A DNA stretch of 64,000 nucleotides, taken from positions 1,550,001 through 1,614,000 of the forward strand of contig OZ316893.1 of NCBI GenBank assembly GCA_973895155.1. The letters run 5' to 3'. Position numbers and translations under genes: made by a program. A model generated the notes under the pieces. It saw only the letters and a list, made by a program, of their open reading frames with translations, was not told the origin of the DNA and made no database searches. Position 1 is the first letter of the stretch. Every line of letters begins with the position of its first letter. This DNA comes from Marsupella aquatica. Its lineage: Eukaryota > Marchantiophyta. This document shows, one piece after another, positions 34,268-46,379 of the stretch.

Positions 34268-36903
34268 GCATTTGACCTACAATACTGAATAAAATTAAAA
34301 TTATCTATAAAGGATGAAAATCTTACATACAACTAGTAAAAAATTAAAAAATTGCCCTATACCGTGGCTTATATTACAGATACTTTACTAAATACGTAAA
34401 AATACTTCTTACATGTATTAGGTTTTACTAATGTAAACCACCACCCTGGCGGCTGCCCTAACAGCGCTCACGATTTCATCCCGTCACGCAGCTGCCTCCC
34501 CTAGTTTCCCTGCATACCTTAAAAAGCACTGTAGTTGTTCATTATGTTCATTCTAGGCGCATCTTGCTCTATGACTGTTCCTGACTAGGTCCTTTCCTAA
34601 CAACTGTTTACGTTGGAGATAGCGAGTTGCTTCTTGAATTTTTTTCCTGACAGGATATTTTTCTCAGTACATTGTGACACCTTTTCTGTCAGCTCTCGTT
34701 GGTTTAGCTTGACATTATCTATCATTGCTCCAGTACTCTAGATTCTCTATTGTAGTGACTTTTCCATAGAGCACTGTTGTGTCTGTTTTTCACACAGGCT
34801 CCACCAGCATGGCTCAAGTCTCTCTAGGTATGATTCATGCTTTTTCCTGGTTTATTACTCCTTTCTTCTCTATAGTGCTAGCCTGAAATTAATGTACGTC
34901 TCCCCGTTACCGCCGCGGTTCAATGGTAGCAGAAATGTACAACAAGAATCATTTTTTGAGAATCTTGATTCACCCTGGGGACGGGGGCTGAATGATGACC
35001 TCGGGGATGTATTGCAGTTTGTGTCCACTGCTCTTTAATTTCAGTTGATGGTCTACTTCAATTTGCTTGACCAGCTTATATGAAGCTTTTTATACTAAGG
35101 GTTTTTTCCTACACCATCTAATGGCACCTTTGCTGTGACACTGGAATTGTTCATATATGTTTTTTATAAAATAGTACCATCAATCCTATTACCTTGCACA
35201 TGTCCAACTTTACCATACTGTGTTCTGACTTTTTATGCGTTCCATGCCATATCCTATAAATATCCTCTTTGAAAACCTGTCCTTTTTGCACTATTTTTTT
35301 GTCTACAATAAGTGTTGCTTTATCTATACTACTCATGTATATAGGTACTGACAGCTTCTTACTAGGCTTTTCTGCTTTATGACTTTTCAGTCCTCTGATC
35401 TATACTCCTAGGTCTTTTTGTTAGACCTTGTACTTATTAAATCCCTTCCTTTTTTCACCCGGTTCCTTTGATACTTTATTGTGCTCCACCCATGACTGGG
35501 GACGCTATAGTGTAACATACTTTTCTTATGCGTTTACTGATCTCTGACTCATGCTAGGATATAGCTACAGTGTAAATATTGACCTCAACAAGTCTCGGAC
35601 CTGTTTTCTCCCTCATAATGGTCAGGCTGTATTATTATGTTAATCTATCTACTTGCGAAGGACTTGGTGTATGTGCTCATCCATGTGTTGCTATCTCCCT
35701 GCCCTGACCTATGATGCCGTGACTTTTTATGTGACTTGTCAATGTAAAGTATTGACTTGGCCTTGAATGGGTGTCGTCTTTTTAACATATCTCTCTCTCT
35801 CTCATCATTGGAAGGAAATTTTTCTTTGGGGCCCCTTGCCGGTGACGAGTGCGAATTTGGCTTCTTTTGTGGTTATTTCCTTTGTATTTTCAGGGGTCAA
35901 CCCCCTTTTGTGTGTTTATACATACGTCTTTACCCCCACCCCACCCCCTCATCGACACACGGCCCTCCCTGCACCCCGGATACGCGAGCTGCAGCCGCGG
36001 CTGCATTCACGACCAAAGCGTCGGCCGGCTGCTTCTTTGCCCCCATGTCATCGCCGGTCCTCCCTCACCCTCCCGCCGGTTGCCACTCCATCGCGGCCCT
36101 TCACGCAGTCGACGACTGCTTCCGACAGCCATTTTGCGGCTGCTTCTCCCGACAGCCCCGCACGACCCGCCCTGTACGCGCCCATCCACACGACCCCTGC
36201 CCCCCCTTTTTTTTAAAGCCCGATTTAATAAAGGGGATTTAAACCCCCTTTAGCCCCTATCTTTTACTCTTTTTCCCGGTTTCTGATTGGTCGCCACATC
36301 CCGGGACCTGCCGCCCTCCACTTTAACCGCTTGGACAGGGGGAACGGCCCCCTGTGAGCCCTGCTGCTCTGTGCGGGAATATTCCGGAAAATAGAGAGAG
36401 TATTTTCGGCCGTCCATCGAAGATTCCATTCGCCAAACGATAACTTTTTTTGGTTCGTCTTTGGCAAGTTGCTAGCCATCGGAGTTGGCAACGCGGTGCA
36501 CCAAAAGAATTGCATTTCCGACATCGGGTACTAGTTCATATTTTGGTTATTCCCCGAGGTGGTCAAAACGGGGGAGAATTCCAAGTTTTACCCACCCCGA
36601 CCAAAAAGTGAATAACTTTTACGTCGGAGTTCGGTTTCAATTTTGGTTTTCAATATTGGAGAGCTAGGCTTATGGGCTATGCAGCGGTGATAAGTTTTGA
36701 GTTTTTTTAAGAAGTTGAAAAAATGTCATTTTTTCTTGCATTCTCACATGAGTGATTCATAGGAGATTTTCGAAGAAGTGGATCTTGAAGCACGAGGATC
36801 ACCACGACGGTTTGAGGAGGAGAGAGAGGAGCAGGAGGAAGCGCATGTGACACCGGTACAATCACCGGTGCAAGGAGTAGAGAGGATTGTGAAGGAAAAA
36901 CAG
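33455..36903 (+). other. Long copia leader with unassigned insert
   Basis: About 3.4 kb separates the PBS from gag, much longer than usual for copia. A (CT)n tract lies at 34222-34264. T-rich, non-coding DNA spans about 34270-35760. A GC-rich stretch spans about 35930-36190, and the imperfect palindrome AAAGGGGATTTAAACCCCCT is near 36231. From about 36240 the sequence again looks like retrotransposon leader. An insertion between about 34130 and 36230 is likely, but I could not find its ends. No frame resembles a known protein. Confidence 0.45.
34222..34264. repeat. (CT)n microsatellite
   Basis: About 43 bp of CT dinucleotides with one CCC interruption. Confidence 0.95.
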
Positions 36904-37776
36904 ATGGCATCTAGGTTCGGAGGTGTCAAGTTTGAGGTGGAGAAGTATGATGGGCGTACGGACTACTTGCTCTGGGAGAAGCAAGTGAAAAGAGTTCTTC
37001 ACGCTATGGGCCTAGATCATCTTCTCTCTACACGAGAGATGTACGATGATGAGGAGGAGATTCCACTCAAAAGGTGGAGGCATGAACAAGTAATTGCAGT
37101 GAATACGGTGATGCTTTATTTGAAACCGCATATCATCAAGAAGTTGGATGACTACGCGGATTGTGCATCTCTGTTCAAAGCCCTAAGGGAGAAGTACTAT
37201 CGGGAGGATGCATCAGATCGATTGTACAAGAAGTCTCTCTTGATGAGCCTTAGGCTCAAAGAGGGGAACAAACTCCAGGATCACTTGGATGAATTTGATA
37301 GCCTAGTTGTTGATTTGTCTAATCTCGGTAAGGGCGTTGAAGAAGAGGACAAGGCCTTGCTTCTTCTCAACTCCTTACCCCCATCTTATCAGGGTTTGAA
37401 GCAGGTTCCCTTGTATAGAGACTTGAAGTCTATTTCATACTATGAGGTGGTAAGCTCTTTGCTGTCAGATGATGCACAGAAGAAGTTGGGTCAAGCCCAG
37501 ACAGCATTGTCATCTGGTGATGCCTTGAATGTGAATCGTGGGAGATCACAACGGCGTCCCGAGCAGCGCACGAATGGCAAGGGACGAAGTAAATCTAGGA
37601 CAAGATTTGCTTCAAGGGGGAAGTCCCAAGAGAGAAAGCCAGTAGTCTGCTGGAAGTGTCACAAGGTTGGTCACGTTAAGAGGGATTGTAAGGGTAAGGC
37701 AGTTGTATCTTCATCAGCCAATGTGGCTAGTGCTGATGGAGAAGTTGATTTACTCAATGATGAGTATGTTTTATGA
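36904..37776 (+). CDS. gag: Copia Gag
   Basis: The frame from the ATG at 36904 has 290 codons, starting MASRFGGVKFEVEKYDG, the usual Gag start in this copia group. The UBN2/retrotransposon-gag region (WEKQVKRVLHAMGL, LKPHIIKKL, YYREDASDRLYKKSLLM) is followed by an Arg/Ser-rich stretch. One CCHC zinc knuckle (CWKCHKVGHVKRDC) for RNA binding comes last. The frame continues past a TGA at 37774 straight into protease, so the stop probably replaced a CGA and Gag-Pol was one reading frame. The open frame extends upstream of 36904, but that part lacks ATG and conservation. Confidence 0.88.
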   Translation: MASRFGGVKFEVEKYDGRTDYLLWEKQVKRVLHAMGLDHLLSTREMYDDEEEIPLKRWRHEQVIAVNTVMLYLKPHIIKKLDDYADCASLFKALREKYYREDASDRLYKKSLLMSLRLKEGNKLQDHLDEFDSLVVDLSNLGKGVEEEDKALLLLNSLPPSYQGLKQVPLYRDLKSISYYEVVSSLLSDDAQKKLGQAQTALSSGDALNVNRGRSQRRPEQRTNGKGRSKSRTRFASRGKSQERKPVVCWKCHKVGHVKRDCKGKAVVSSSANVASADGEVDLLNDEYVL

Positions 37777-38215
37777 AGTCAGGAGTATGCCCTGTGCACA
37801 TCATCTAGAAGAGCAAATGATGTATGGATTCTTGATTGTGCTTGCTCCTTTCACATTTGTTACATTCGCGAGTATTTTAATTCTTATTCTGTGTCAAACG
37901 GTTCAGTTTTGATGGGAAATGATCACTCCTATCAAGTTGAGGGTATTGGGTCTGTAAAAATTCAAATGTTTGATGGCATTGTGCGCATAGTGTCCGGAGT
38001 CAGGTTTGTACCTGGCATGCGTAAGAATTTGATTTCACTCGGTGTGTTGGATACAAATGGTAATCAATGGCGAGTAATGGATGGTGAACTTCAAGTCATA
38101 TCGGGAGAGACAGTGATTTTGAAGGGGAGCAGACAGAAGAATTTGTATTGTTGCAGGGCAATACAGTATGTGGAGAGGCCAATGTAACCAAGTCTCACAA
38201 GGAAATGACTCAACT
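37777..38215 (+). pseudogene. pol: Copia protease and pre-integrase region, broken
   Basis: This stays in frame with gag after the TGA. The protease site reads WILDCACSFHI where active copia has DSA or DSG, so the residue after the catalytic Asp is changed. VLMGNDHSYQV, GIGSVKIQMFDGIVR and MRKNLISLG are typical. A one-base deletion near 38150 shifts frame before the segment ending at the MITE insertion. Confidence 0.85.
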
Positions 38216-38853
38216 GGCCTCATTCACAATTGGGTGTACCTCGCAGGAACCACTTTTAGGACTCAAAAATATGTTTTTTAAGTGAAAAATGACTTTCGTA
38301 ACATGGAAAAAGGTTCATCATGATTTTATCTCAAGACATTTAAGTCTAATTTTTTCACAAGACTATTTTACATGGTGTAACCTACCTCACCATGTAGATA
38401 CATCAGGTTTTTAACTGTTTTAAGGGATCCTGTTATTGATGGCCCTAAATAAGCCAAAATTACTGATGATTTTTGTCCTGTACATAAAGATTTAGTGTGT
38501 GTCACTATTTAAGTTTTGAAATATAAGATTATGCTATTAGTATGCATGCTTTGGTAAAATTTCATTATCTAAAATGCATTTTTTAGAGTCCTTTTGAGTC
38601 CTAAAATGATGTGACCCATTGCGTGACAAGTCCTTTTATCAATCTTTGAAGGACATATAAGGAAACCTTCAAAGTCTCAAATGCTAGATAGTTTAATGAA
38701 TGTTACCAACCTATAGGATGTTTATTAAGTGTAGTACATCAAATTTTCTATATCATCTCATTACACCCTAAAAATGATATCCTAAAGCATAATAAACTAT
38801 GGTCATTTTTGAGTGTGACGTTCCTTTTGGGTCCTCCAATTGTGAATGAGGCC
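38216..38853. mobile_element. 638-bp MITE-like element in copia pol
   Basis: Terminal inverted repeats GGCCTCATTCACAATTGG (18 bp, exact) flank AT-rich non-coding DNA. AACT is duplicated at 38212-38215 and 38854-38857. CAACTG is also possible because the junction is ambiguous. Excision restores the integrase frame (MTQL then WHSRLGH). Confidence 0.85.
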
Positions 38854-40146
38854 AACTGTGGCATTCACGGCTAGGCCACATGAGTGAGAAGGGTTTGGCT
38901 ATCTTGCGGAAGAATGGGCTCATTTCTGATTTGCAGTCTTGTAAATTGGAATTCTGTGAGCATTGTATTTTTGGAAAGCAGCATCGTCGTGCTTTCGGTG
39001 TTGAGCGGCTCTTGAGTACATACATAGTAACGTGTGGGGACCATCCCCGACTCCCTCACATTCTGGAAAATTGTACTATGTATCCTTCATTGACGATTAC
39101 TCAAGATTTGTATGGATTTATTTCATGACGCATAAGTCTGATGTCTTGTCCATTTTTACAAAGTGGAAGGCCCAAGTGGAGAATCAGACAGGAAACACGG
39201 TTAAGTGTTTGGATACCAGGGTGAAGAGTCTGAGGTCAGACAACGACGAGAAGTACACTTCAATAGAATTTGAAGAGTATTGTGTAAAACAAGGGATAAC
39301 TCGTCATCTCACCATAGTTTATACTCCGCAACAGAATGGTGTCGCTAAGAGGCTCAATCGAACACAATTGGAGCGGTCACTGAGTATCTTGAGCCAATCA
39401 GGTTTACCACCAGAATTTTGGGCAGAAGCTGTCAATACTGTAGCTTATTTGGTAAATCTTTCTCCTTCTAGTGCAATCAATTTCAAAACACCGTTTGAAA
39501 TGCGTTATAAACGGCAAGGAGACTATCATGGCTTGGTAGTTTTTGGAAGTGATGCATATGCTCTCACACCAAAGCAGAATATGACCAAGTTGGATCCTAC
39601 GTCCAAGAAATGTATTTTTCTTGGGTATCAGAGTGGTGTGAAGGCCTACAGGCTATGGGATCCTATTGCCTGTAAGCTTGTTGTCAGTAGGGATATTTCC
39701 TTCAATGAATCCAGATTATTGAAGAAGGGGGAGAATACTCAGGTCTCCTGTACAGACAAAGGAAAATCTCATATCCCGGATCTCATTGAGGGGGAGATTG
39801 ATCATGAAGTACATGATCGGAGAGAAGGAGGTGCTCCAAGCATGGAGCTGGTTCCTGTGCCAGAGGAACAAGAGGAGTTTGTTGATGCTGGTGAGCAGCA
39901 AGTGGATGTTGCTGAGCTTCAAATTGTACCAGTAGATGCAATTCAACCGGAGTCATCGACTAGAAGAACATCTGGTCGCACTGGACGCGCTCCTCCTAGG
40001 TATGGACAGTGGGTTGATTCATCTCAACTGCAAGAGGACGATTTTGCAGTTGATGATGAGGGTGATGCGTTGGTTTTGGAAGAAGGGGAACCTTCTTCAT
40101 TTCATGAGGCAATGCTTCTAAGGAGAAGCAGGAGTGGACTGCAGCA
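38854..40146 (+). pseudogene. pol: Copia integrase, catalytic residues mutated
   Basis: It starts WHSRLGHMSEKGL (gag_pre-integrase) with the zinc-binding CEHC. The catalytic core shows IHSNVWGPS, where the first Asp is Asn, then FIDDYSRFVW with the second Asp present. NGVAKRLNRT follows, where the catalytic Glu is Lys. Both substitutions are G to A on the coding strand. Frames shift near 39000 and again near 40120. The C-terminal region (GYQSGVKAYRLWDP) is intact. This integrase could not work. Confidence 0.88.
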
Positions 40147-41664
40147 ATGCAAACGGAGATGCAGTCACTAAAGGACAACAAAACTTGGGAGCTTGTTAAG
40201 CTGCCTAAGGGTCAGCAAGTGGTGGACAGCAAGTGGATTTACAAGCTGAAGGATAATTCCGCAGGAGGTGGATCGAAGGTCTACAAGGCTAGGTTGGTAG
40301 CAAAGGGATTCACACAAGAGAAAGGTGTGGATTACAATGAGGTCTTCTCACCAGTTGCTAAGTACTCTACAATACGGCTATTGTGTGTGCTTGTTGTAAT
40401 GTTTAGTCTACTGCTAGATCAGATGGATGTTGTCACAACTTTCCTCTATGGCACCTTGGAAGAGGTGATCTTCATGAGACAGCCGCTAGGTTTTGTGAAG
40501 AGATGACAGGAGGAATTAGTTTGCAGATTGCTAAAATCCTTGTATGGATTGAAGCAATCACCAAGACAATGGAACAAGTGGTTTGACGATTGGATTTGGT
40601 CACAAGGTTTTCACAGGAGTGTGTTTGACCCTTGTGTATATTTGAAACCGGTGAAGAATGTTGTCTTTGGGTTCATTGTTTTAGTACTTTATGTGGATGA
40701 CATGCTTATTGCGGCCAAGGATAGGTGTGAGATTGTTAAGCTTAAGGCACTGCTAAGTGCAGAGTTTAAGATGAAGGACCTAGGGCCAGCTAAGAGGATT
40801 TTGGGTATGGAGATCACTAGGGACTTGGAGGCTGGTAAGCTATGGTTGACACAAAGCAGTTATGCGAGGAAGGTAATTGCTAGGTTCAACATGGGGGATA
40901 GTAAGCCAGTAAGTACCCCTTTGGCTGCACACTTCAAATTGTCATCGGCTTTTTGTCCTACAGATGCGACAGAGAAGGGGCAGATGTCAAAGGTTCCTTA
41001 TGATAAGGCAGTGGAAAGTCTCATGTATTTAATGACTTGCACTAGACCTGATCTTGCCATGGCTATGGGTAAGGTGAGCAGGTACATGTCAAATCCAGGG
41101 AAGGTACACTGGGAAGTAGTGAAGTGGATTATCAGGTACTTGAAGGGTACCGTGGATCATGGTCTTTTATTTGATGCAAATGCAAAGAATGCAAGATGCT
41201 ATGTAGATTCTGACTATGGACAATATCTGGACCGAAGGAGATCAACAACAGGGTACGTGTTCACACTTGGCGATGGATGCATAAGTTGGAGGTCTATTTT
41301 GCAGAAGTGTATTGCTCAGTCTACTACAGAAGCGGAGTATGTTGCAACAGCGGAAGCAGTGAAGGAAACAATTTGGTTGGATAGACTTATCACTGAAATG
41401 GGATTGCCACAAGGGAATGTGAAGCTCCATTGTGATAGTCAAAGTGTGCTCCACCTTGCTGTGAACCAGGTGATGGACAGTAGAGTGAAGCACATAGACG
41501 TCAGGTACCATTTTATCAGGCAGGCTGTGTCTGATAATTTGTTTGAACTAGTCAAGATAAACGGTAAACTCAACCCAGCTGACGCATTTACCAAAGTGAT
41601 TCATTCGGAAAGTTTCTCTAGACATCGTGATGTGCTGCAGGTTTTGCAATTGCGTCACAAGTAA
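40147..41664 (+). pseudogene. pol: Copia reverse transcriptase and RNase H, one stop
   Basis: RVT_2-type RT begins near WELVKLPKGQQVVDSKWIYK. The catalytic box is LYVDDMLIA (near 40690), and KSLYGLKQSPRQW is present. A TGA at 40504 splits RT. RNase H shows YVDSDYG, TTEAEYVA and LHCDSQSVLHLA, then VKHIDVRYHFIR near the end. It stays in one frame apart from the stop. Confidence 0.9.
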
Positions 41665-41845
41665 GGGTTTTTCTTAACATTCGTTGTAATTACTGATATA
41701 TGTTCTTCTTCACTCCTAGTAATAGGCTACGGCTTAGTTCTGGTTTGCTCTAGTTAGAGAGGGGAAACCATGTTGGTTTTCGTCCAGAACTTCCCGCTGA
41801 GGAATCATATAGGTTAGCAGTATTACCCTCCCCTAGACCAGAGTC

Positions 41846-41855
41846 AAGGGGGAGA
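41846..41855 (+). promoter_or_regulatory. Copia polypurine tract
   Basis: AAGGGGGAGA lies one base before the 3' LTR start TGTTAGG. Confidence 0.85.
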
Positions 41856-41856
41856 T

Positions 41857-42199
41857 TGTTAGGTATTTACTCAAGGTCTAGGGTTACAGCATGTAACCGT
41901 AATTAGACTAACCGTAGTCGGAGACGTGGTTAGGTTAACTAGGATGCACACTATATGCCAAGCAGTGTTTGCTTGGATAAGTGGAACTTAGGCTCATTGT
42001 TACGGAGTCACTTGAGAGATGAGGAGAGCTTACACTGTGGAGACTTGGTTTAGCCGACGGGCTTAGAGTTCAGTAAAGCTCTCTTGTGTGTTCCCGTGAA
42101 CGTAGCCTCGAGGAGGTGAACCACGTATCTCTTGTGTCAACTACTTGCGCGTTGGATGTGTCATGTGCTTATCGTTACGAGTGTCGTCTATGTTCAACA
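41857..42199 (+). repeat. Copia 3' LTR (343 bp)
   Basis: Complete TGTTAGG...CAACA repeat, followed by the AGTAT target duplication. Confidence 0.95.
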
Positions 42200-42204
42200 A
42201 GTAT

Positions 42205-43093
42205 AGCCCCATCACAACATATTACATAGAACATGGATGTGCATACAAAAAACCTGTGCACATGAAGGAGAATGATATATTATATATGACTATTAAAATG
42301 ATGAGTTTTTTTTATCATTTCATTAATGTTCAAAGAATATGAATCGAAAATATATTTTGATAATTCTTTTATTGTCCTCTTCCCTATTCATGTTCAAAGA
42401 ACGGGTAGTCGGGGCTAGTTGGAAGTTCATTTCAAATTCCTGGGATGCATGTGGAGTTACATCACACTATTGGTCACAAACAAGAACTGTGTTAAACAAA
42501 AAGCACCAAACAAGACTATGTGTATTTAAAACTAGTCAAAGAAAAAAAGTTTGACCTTGTAATTGTAAAAACAATTAAAATTGTAAAAATAACATTTCAA
42601 ATAAACAAAGAAAAGGGTGAAAAGTGGGTGACAAAAAATAACCTTTGGATGGGTTGTGATTGATATATCAATGTTTTCTAGTAGATTATAAATTTTATAT
42701 TTAAGTAACAAAAAAAACTCTTCAACTACTATAACATTTACCAAGATAAGGTAAGAAACTTTTCAGTTACTATGGAAAAAGGAACACCAAGGGGAGAACA
42801 TAAGAAATCATTTGACTACTATGGATAAAGAATACCAAAGGAATGTAATGAATAAACACTTTGGCTTAATATATAACATTTTGCATGGACTCTATGGTCA
42901 TAGGAGTACCAAGGGAAGGTTGTGCATGCACTTATTCCATTAATAATCTACTAGTTTTTGTCTCTTATCTCCATATTAAAACCTATTCCAATATGTGACT
43001 CTTCATGTGTTCTAATTTAGTTGTTGAATACCATCAAACTTACAAAAACAAGAGTCCTCGAACTAATTGGGCTCCTTTGCTTTGGGACCCTAT

Positions 43094-43170
<77 letters not shown>

Positions 43171-44280
43171 AAAGGTATATGCCAACTGCTGCTGCAGTAC
43201 CTGAAGCTAAAATCAATAAATCTAAGTTGAGGGAAAACATGTGCCCTTGTATAAAGGTGCATGTCTAACCACAAGACGGTTTGCACATGCACTTATATTT
43301 ATAAGTCCTGCCCACTATGTACTTAGAAAAAGTTCAAAATGGTAAGGATTTGGCTTATATAACTTGAAGCCTTGCCGTTACCCAAGGTTTAACTGTTTTT
43401 ACAATACTGTTTGCAGGTGGTGCTCAACTGCAAGGGCTATGTGACTAATAATGATTGTAATTGAATGAACTAGAGCAATGTATTTTCTCTAGTTTCACCC
43501 CCAAGATCTAATTCATCCCAAACTGACCTCCCTCTCTCAGTGAGTAGTACTCTTCTTATTTTATAATCTTCTCACTTGACTTGTTTTGAATGTTCCTGAC
43601 ATGGACCTGAATTGACTGCTCTTGGGTATCACTCCAACTAGTCTAAGAGCTACTTTTCATTACAAAATGATATAACTTTGAATTCTCAAAGACCACCCAA
43701 TCACTCATTATTAATTGTCGCTGACTAGCTTCCAAAACTTTTCAACAAACAAATTTAACTCGGAATTTCCCCTTGATATGAGGCAAAATTTGTTGTCCTT
43801 GGAATTGTTCTGATTGATTTGGAAAGGTCTTTCCTACAAGTTTAATGGTGTTGAGTATAAACAACAATCATAACGGGAAGTCCATGAACCATCCAATGCA
43901 CAAGTGTCGACACAAAGAGATATGTGCTTCACCTCCACAGGAGACTACGTCCACGGGAACACACAAGAGCTTTACTGCACTCTAGGTCGACCGGCCATAC
44001 CAAGCATTTATAGCACAAGTTCTCCCTATCTCTTATTTGACTCAACAACAATGAGCCTGAGTTCTTACTCTCCAAGCAAACACCACTTCGGTATAGTGTG
44101 TAGAGCCTGAGTTCTTACTCTCCAAGCAAACACCACTTCGGTATAGTGTATGTGTAGCATGACTAACCTAACCTAGTCTGCGACTAAAATTAATCGTTAC
44201 TATAGACTTATAAGACTAAATACTAACAAATGGGATTTTTAGTACAAAATGATATGTACTGATTTCAAATTTTTTCTGGG
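42205..44280. other. Non-coding, copia target and dispersed repeats
   Basis: The first part resembles 5110-5330. A (TTTA)n tract is at 43091-43168. Copies of an AAAATCAATAAATCTAAG word are shared with 47440-47640. The stretch 43180-43800 is similar to 47410-48250. A short direct duplication is at 44043-44150. No gene is supported. Confidence 0.5.
43091..43168. repeat. (TTTA)n microsatellite
   Basis: About 78 bp of uninterrupted TTTA. The apparent LFIYLFIY frame is an artefact of it. Confidence 0.97.
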
Positions 44281-44289
44281 TACTAGCTT

Positions 44290-45204
44290 TACTATTTGTC
44301 AACTTAAACCATATCTGAGCTTAGAGTACATTATCCTGTAAACAATGTTAGTGAGATATATGGTAGCTTGTGATGTAAACTCTTATGGATATTAGATTTT
44401 CGGTTGACAAGCAAGTATATGTGAGTCTGATGGGAGGGCTTTATGTAATGTATATGGTAGCTTGTGATGTAAACTCTTCTGGATATTAGATTTTCGGTTG
44501 ACAAGCAAGTATATGTGAGTCTGATGGGAGGGCTTTCTTTAATAGAGCCTCAGTAGTGATTTTTGGCACCACGATTGCTCTTCCGTGACCAGTTGTCACA
44601 TTTTCCATCTATCACACGAATGCTGTCTCATATTTCAAACATTTCTCCGTATATGTGAGTCTGACGGGAGGGCTTTCTGTAATAGTGCCTCAGTAGTGTT
44701 TTTTGGCACCATGATTGCTCTTCCTTGACCAGTTGTCACATTTTCCATCTATTACGAATGCTGTCTCATATTTCAAACATTGAAAAGTGTTTTCCCACAG
44801 TATAGGCTGTAGTAAGTTACTACCGACTCATATCGATGTTCCCTACAGCAGATGTTCAATGTTCTTTAAGAACACACAACTTCACCATTTTGTGCAAAGT
44901 ACATAAAAAAACATTGAAGTACTAATACACAATCGGTTCAATGTCATCTATATGAAGTAAAAAATTGTTCACGCGCCACACGACTCAGCATATATATAGA
45001 TGAACATGTACTTCACTTTCATCATCCAATTCAGCTCTTTGGCTGGCTAAGAGTGTCGACTGGTTAATAGTGAATTGACTATTTTTTTCGCCAGCAGCAA
45101 CTAGCTTTCAAAACAGCTCTCTCGTCAACTAACGGGCAGACTACTTAGATCAATTTTGTACAATGTGGACCAAACTACTATTGGTACATTTTGATTGAGA
45201 AAAT
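44290..45204. repeat. 3' flank of ELIP unit 4 with internal duplications
   Basis: Homologous to 13570-14480 downstream of ELIP copy 3. It contains two ~115-bp direct repeats (44340-44540) with TGTAAACTCTT and AGATTTTCGGTTGACAAGC, and a third partial repeat near 44640-44780. Confidence 0.65.
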
Positions 45205-46154
45205 CTATAGTACAATCTGTGACAATTGTCGAAGCGGCAAAAACGCCGAGGCAACACTGTCTACTGCAAGCTTCTCAGTGAAAGACTGAGGCTGACGGAC
45301 CATCTCATCTATGATCAAAGCTGCAAATCCGATCATGGCCAGCCGACCATTCCATCGCTCAGCTCTGGCGTTGAATGGGCCCCAACCGCGTGCATCTGTG
45401 GATTCCCCATTGATGATCGGAACCACGGATGCGTAGGCGAAAATCTGCAACGCTACAATGAAGAACGGGAGTCCCACCGCGCCTGGAGCAAAGAGCTGCT
45501 CCATCACAGTTAATCCAGACGCCTTCTCGGCCAGGAAGGCCCACGCGAATCCCAACATTGCCTGCATGTTCACAGCCATCACAATTTGAGGAAGACTGAT
45601 TGAATTCTTCTCCAAAGGAATCGATTGACTGAGTACTACGAGAGAACAGAGTTCAGCTATCCTGTGAAAATGTCAAATAGAGGACGCTATGCTCGGGCTG
45701 TCCAGGCCTCAACATTTCTAATGTGTCAATCATAGTGTCATATACGTACCAATCGCCCGTTGATGGTCTCGGGAGCGGCGCCATCGAATGCGAAAATGCT
45801 GCCCAGGCTTCTATCGCCAGTCTCGGGCCGCCTCTCGACTTCCGGGCGTGGGTAGAAGGAGCCGCTGCTGGGCACAGCTCCGAACACGGACTGCTTCTCA
45901 GACTGGTCTGTCTCCTGGTGACGGAGAATGTCCTCCTTGGTGATCTGCTTCTTGGTCACCTTGTCCACGGCCTCACGCAATCCTGTGGGGCTCGAGCCAT
46001 TCTCACTGGCTTGGCAGCGGAAGAGTGGCGCTCTCTTTGGCGCGACAGGCAACCTCACAACTCCTCCCTTTAGTGCGTGGGCATTGCGGCCCAAAACTGT
46101 TGGAGCTGAGATCACTGCCATGGACGACTGCATGACTCCCACTGTTGCTGCCAT
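45205..46154 (-). CDS. ELIP: ELIP copy 4, altered C-terminus
   Basis: Exons 46154-45750 (135 codons) and 45561-45205 (118 codons plus stop) join in phase 0 and predict 253 residues. The transit peptide, split helix I motif ETINGRL|AMLGF, middle helix (PFFIVALQIFAYASVV) and helix III with ERWNGRLAMIGF are all intact. A net one-base loss near 45284-45290 replaces the usual SPVFH end with a 28-residue tail beginning PQSFTEKL. The tail follows helix III, so pigment binding may survive. It is nearly identical to copy 3 in exon 1. An upstream in-frame ATG (46187) would add 11 residues; the inner ATG is aligned with copies 2 and 5. Confidence 0.85.
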
Positions 46155-46379
46155 GATGCTTGAATCGGTTGCTAGATCGATTGACAAGTTAAGCGAAGGC
46201 TACAGGGACGTATACCAAGTTCCTAGTTTCAATGCAGAGAGGGAACCGAGAAATAGAGCAAGTTAAAGTAAGGAAAAGTTTTGCACGAGCAGCTGAGCTG
46301 AGAGAGAAGAATTCTTGAGTGTATGTTTTCCGCAATGAATGGAAGCACAGATGATGCGAGACCGGTCTTCCGGGGGGCA

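Larger units (their letters stand above)
18925..42199 (+). mobile_element. Ty1/copia LTR retrotransposon, nested-into and degenerate
   Basis: Two 343-bp LTRs begin TGTTAGG and end CAACA. The 5-bp target duplication AGTAT lies at 18920-18924 and 42200-42204. The 5' LTR is split by the CACTA element at 19075-33244. A PBS (TGGTATTAGAGC), a gag-pol region in copia order (gag, protease, integrase, RT, RNase H) and a polypurine tract before the 3' LTR are all present. The LTRs differ at 11 positions, all transitions. The pol region has frameshifts, stop codons and a MITE insertion, so the copy is dead. Confidence 0.95.

Noticed and set aside
35767-36253. Three overlapping Pro-rich plus frames
   Set aside because: GC-rich composition makes all frames open; no domain and no shared frame with gag.
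43091-43230. Frame reading repeated LFIY
   Set aside because: Produced by the (TTTA)n microsatellite.
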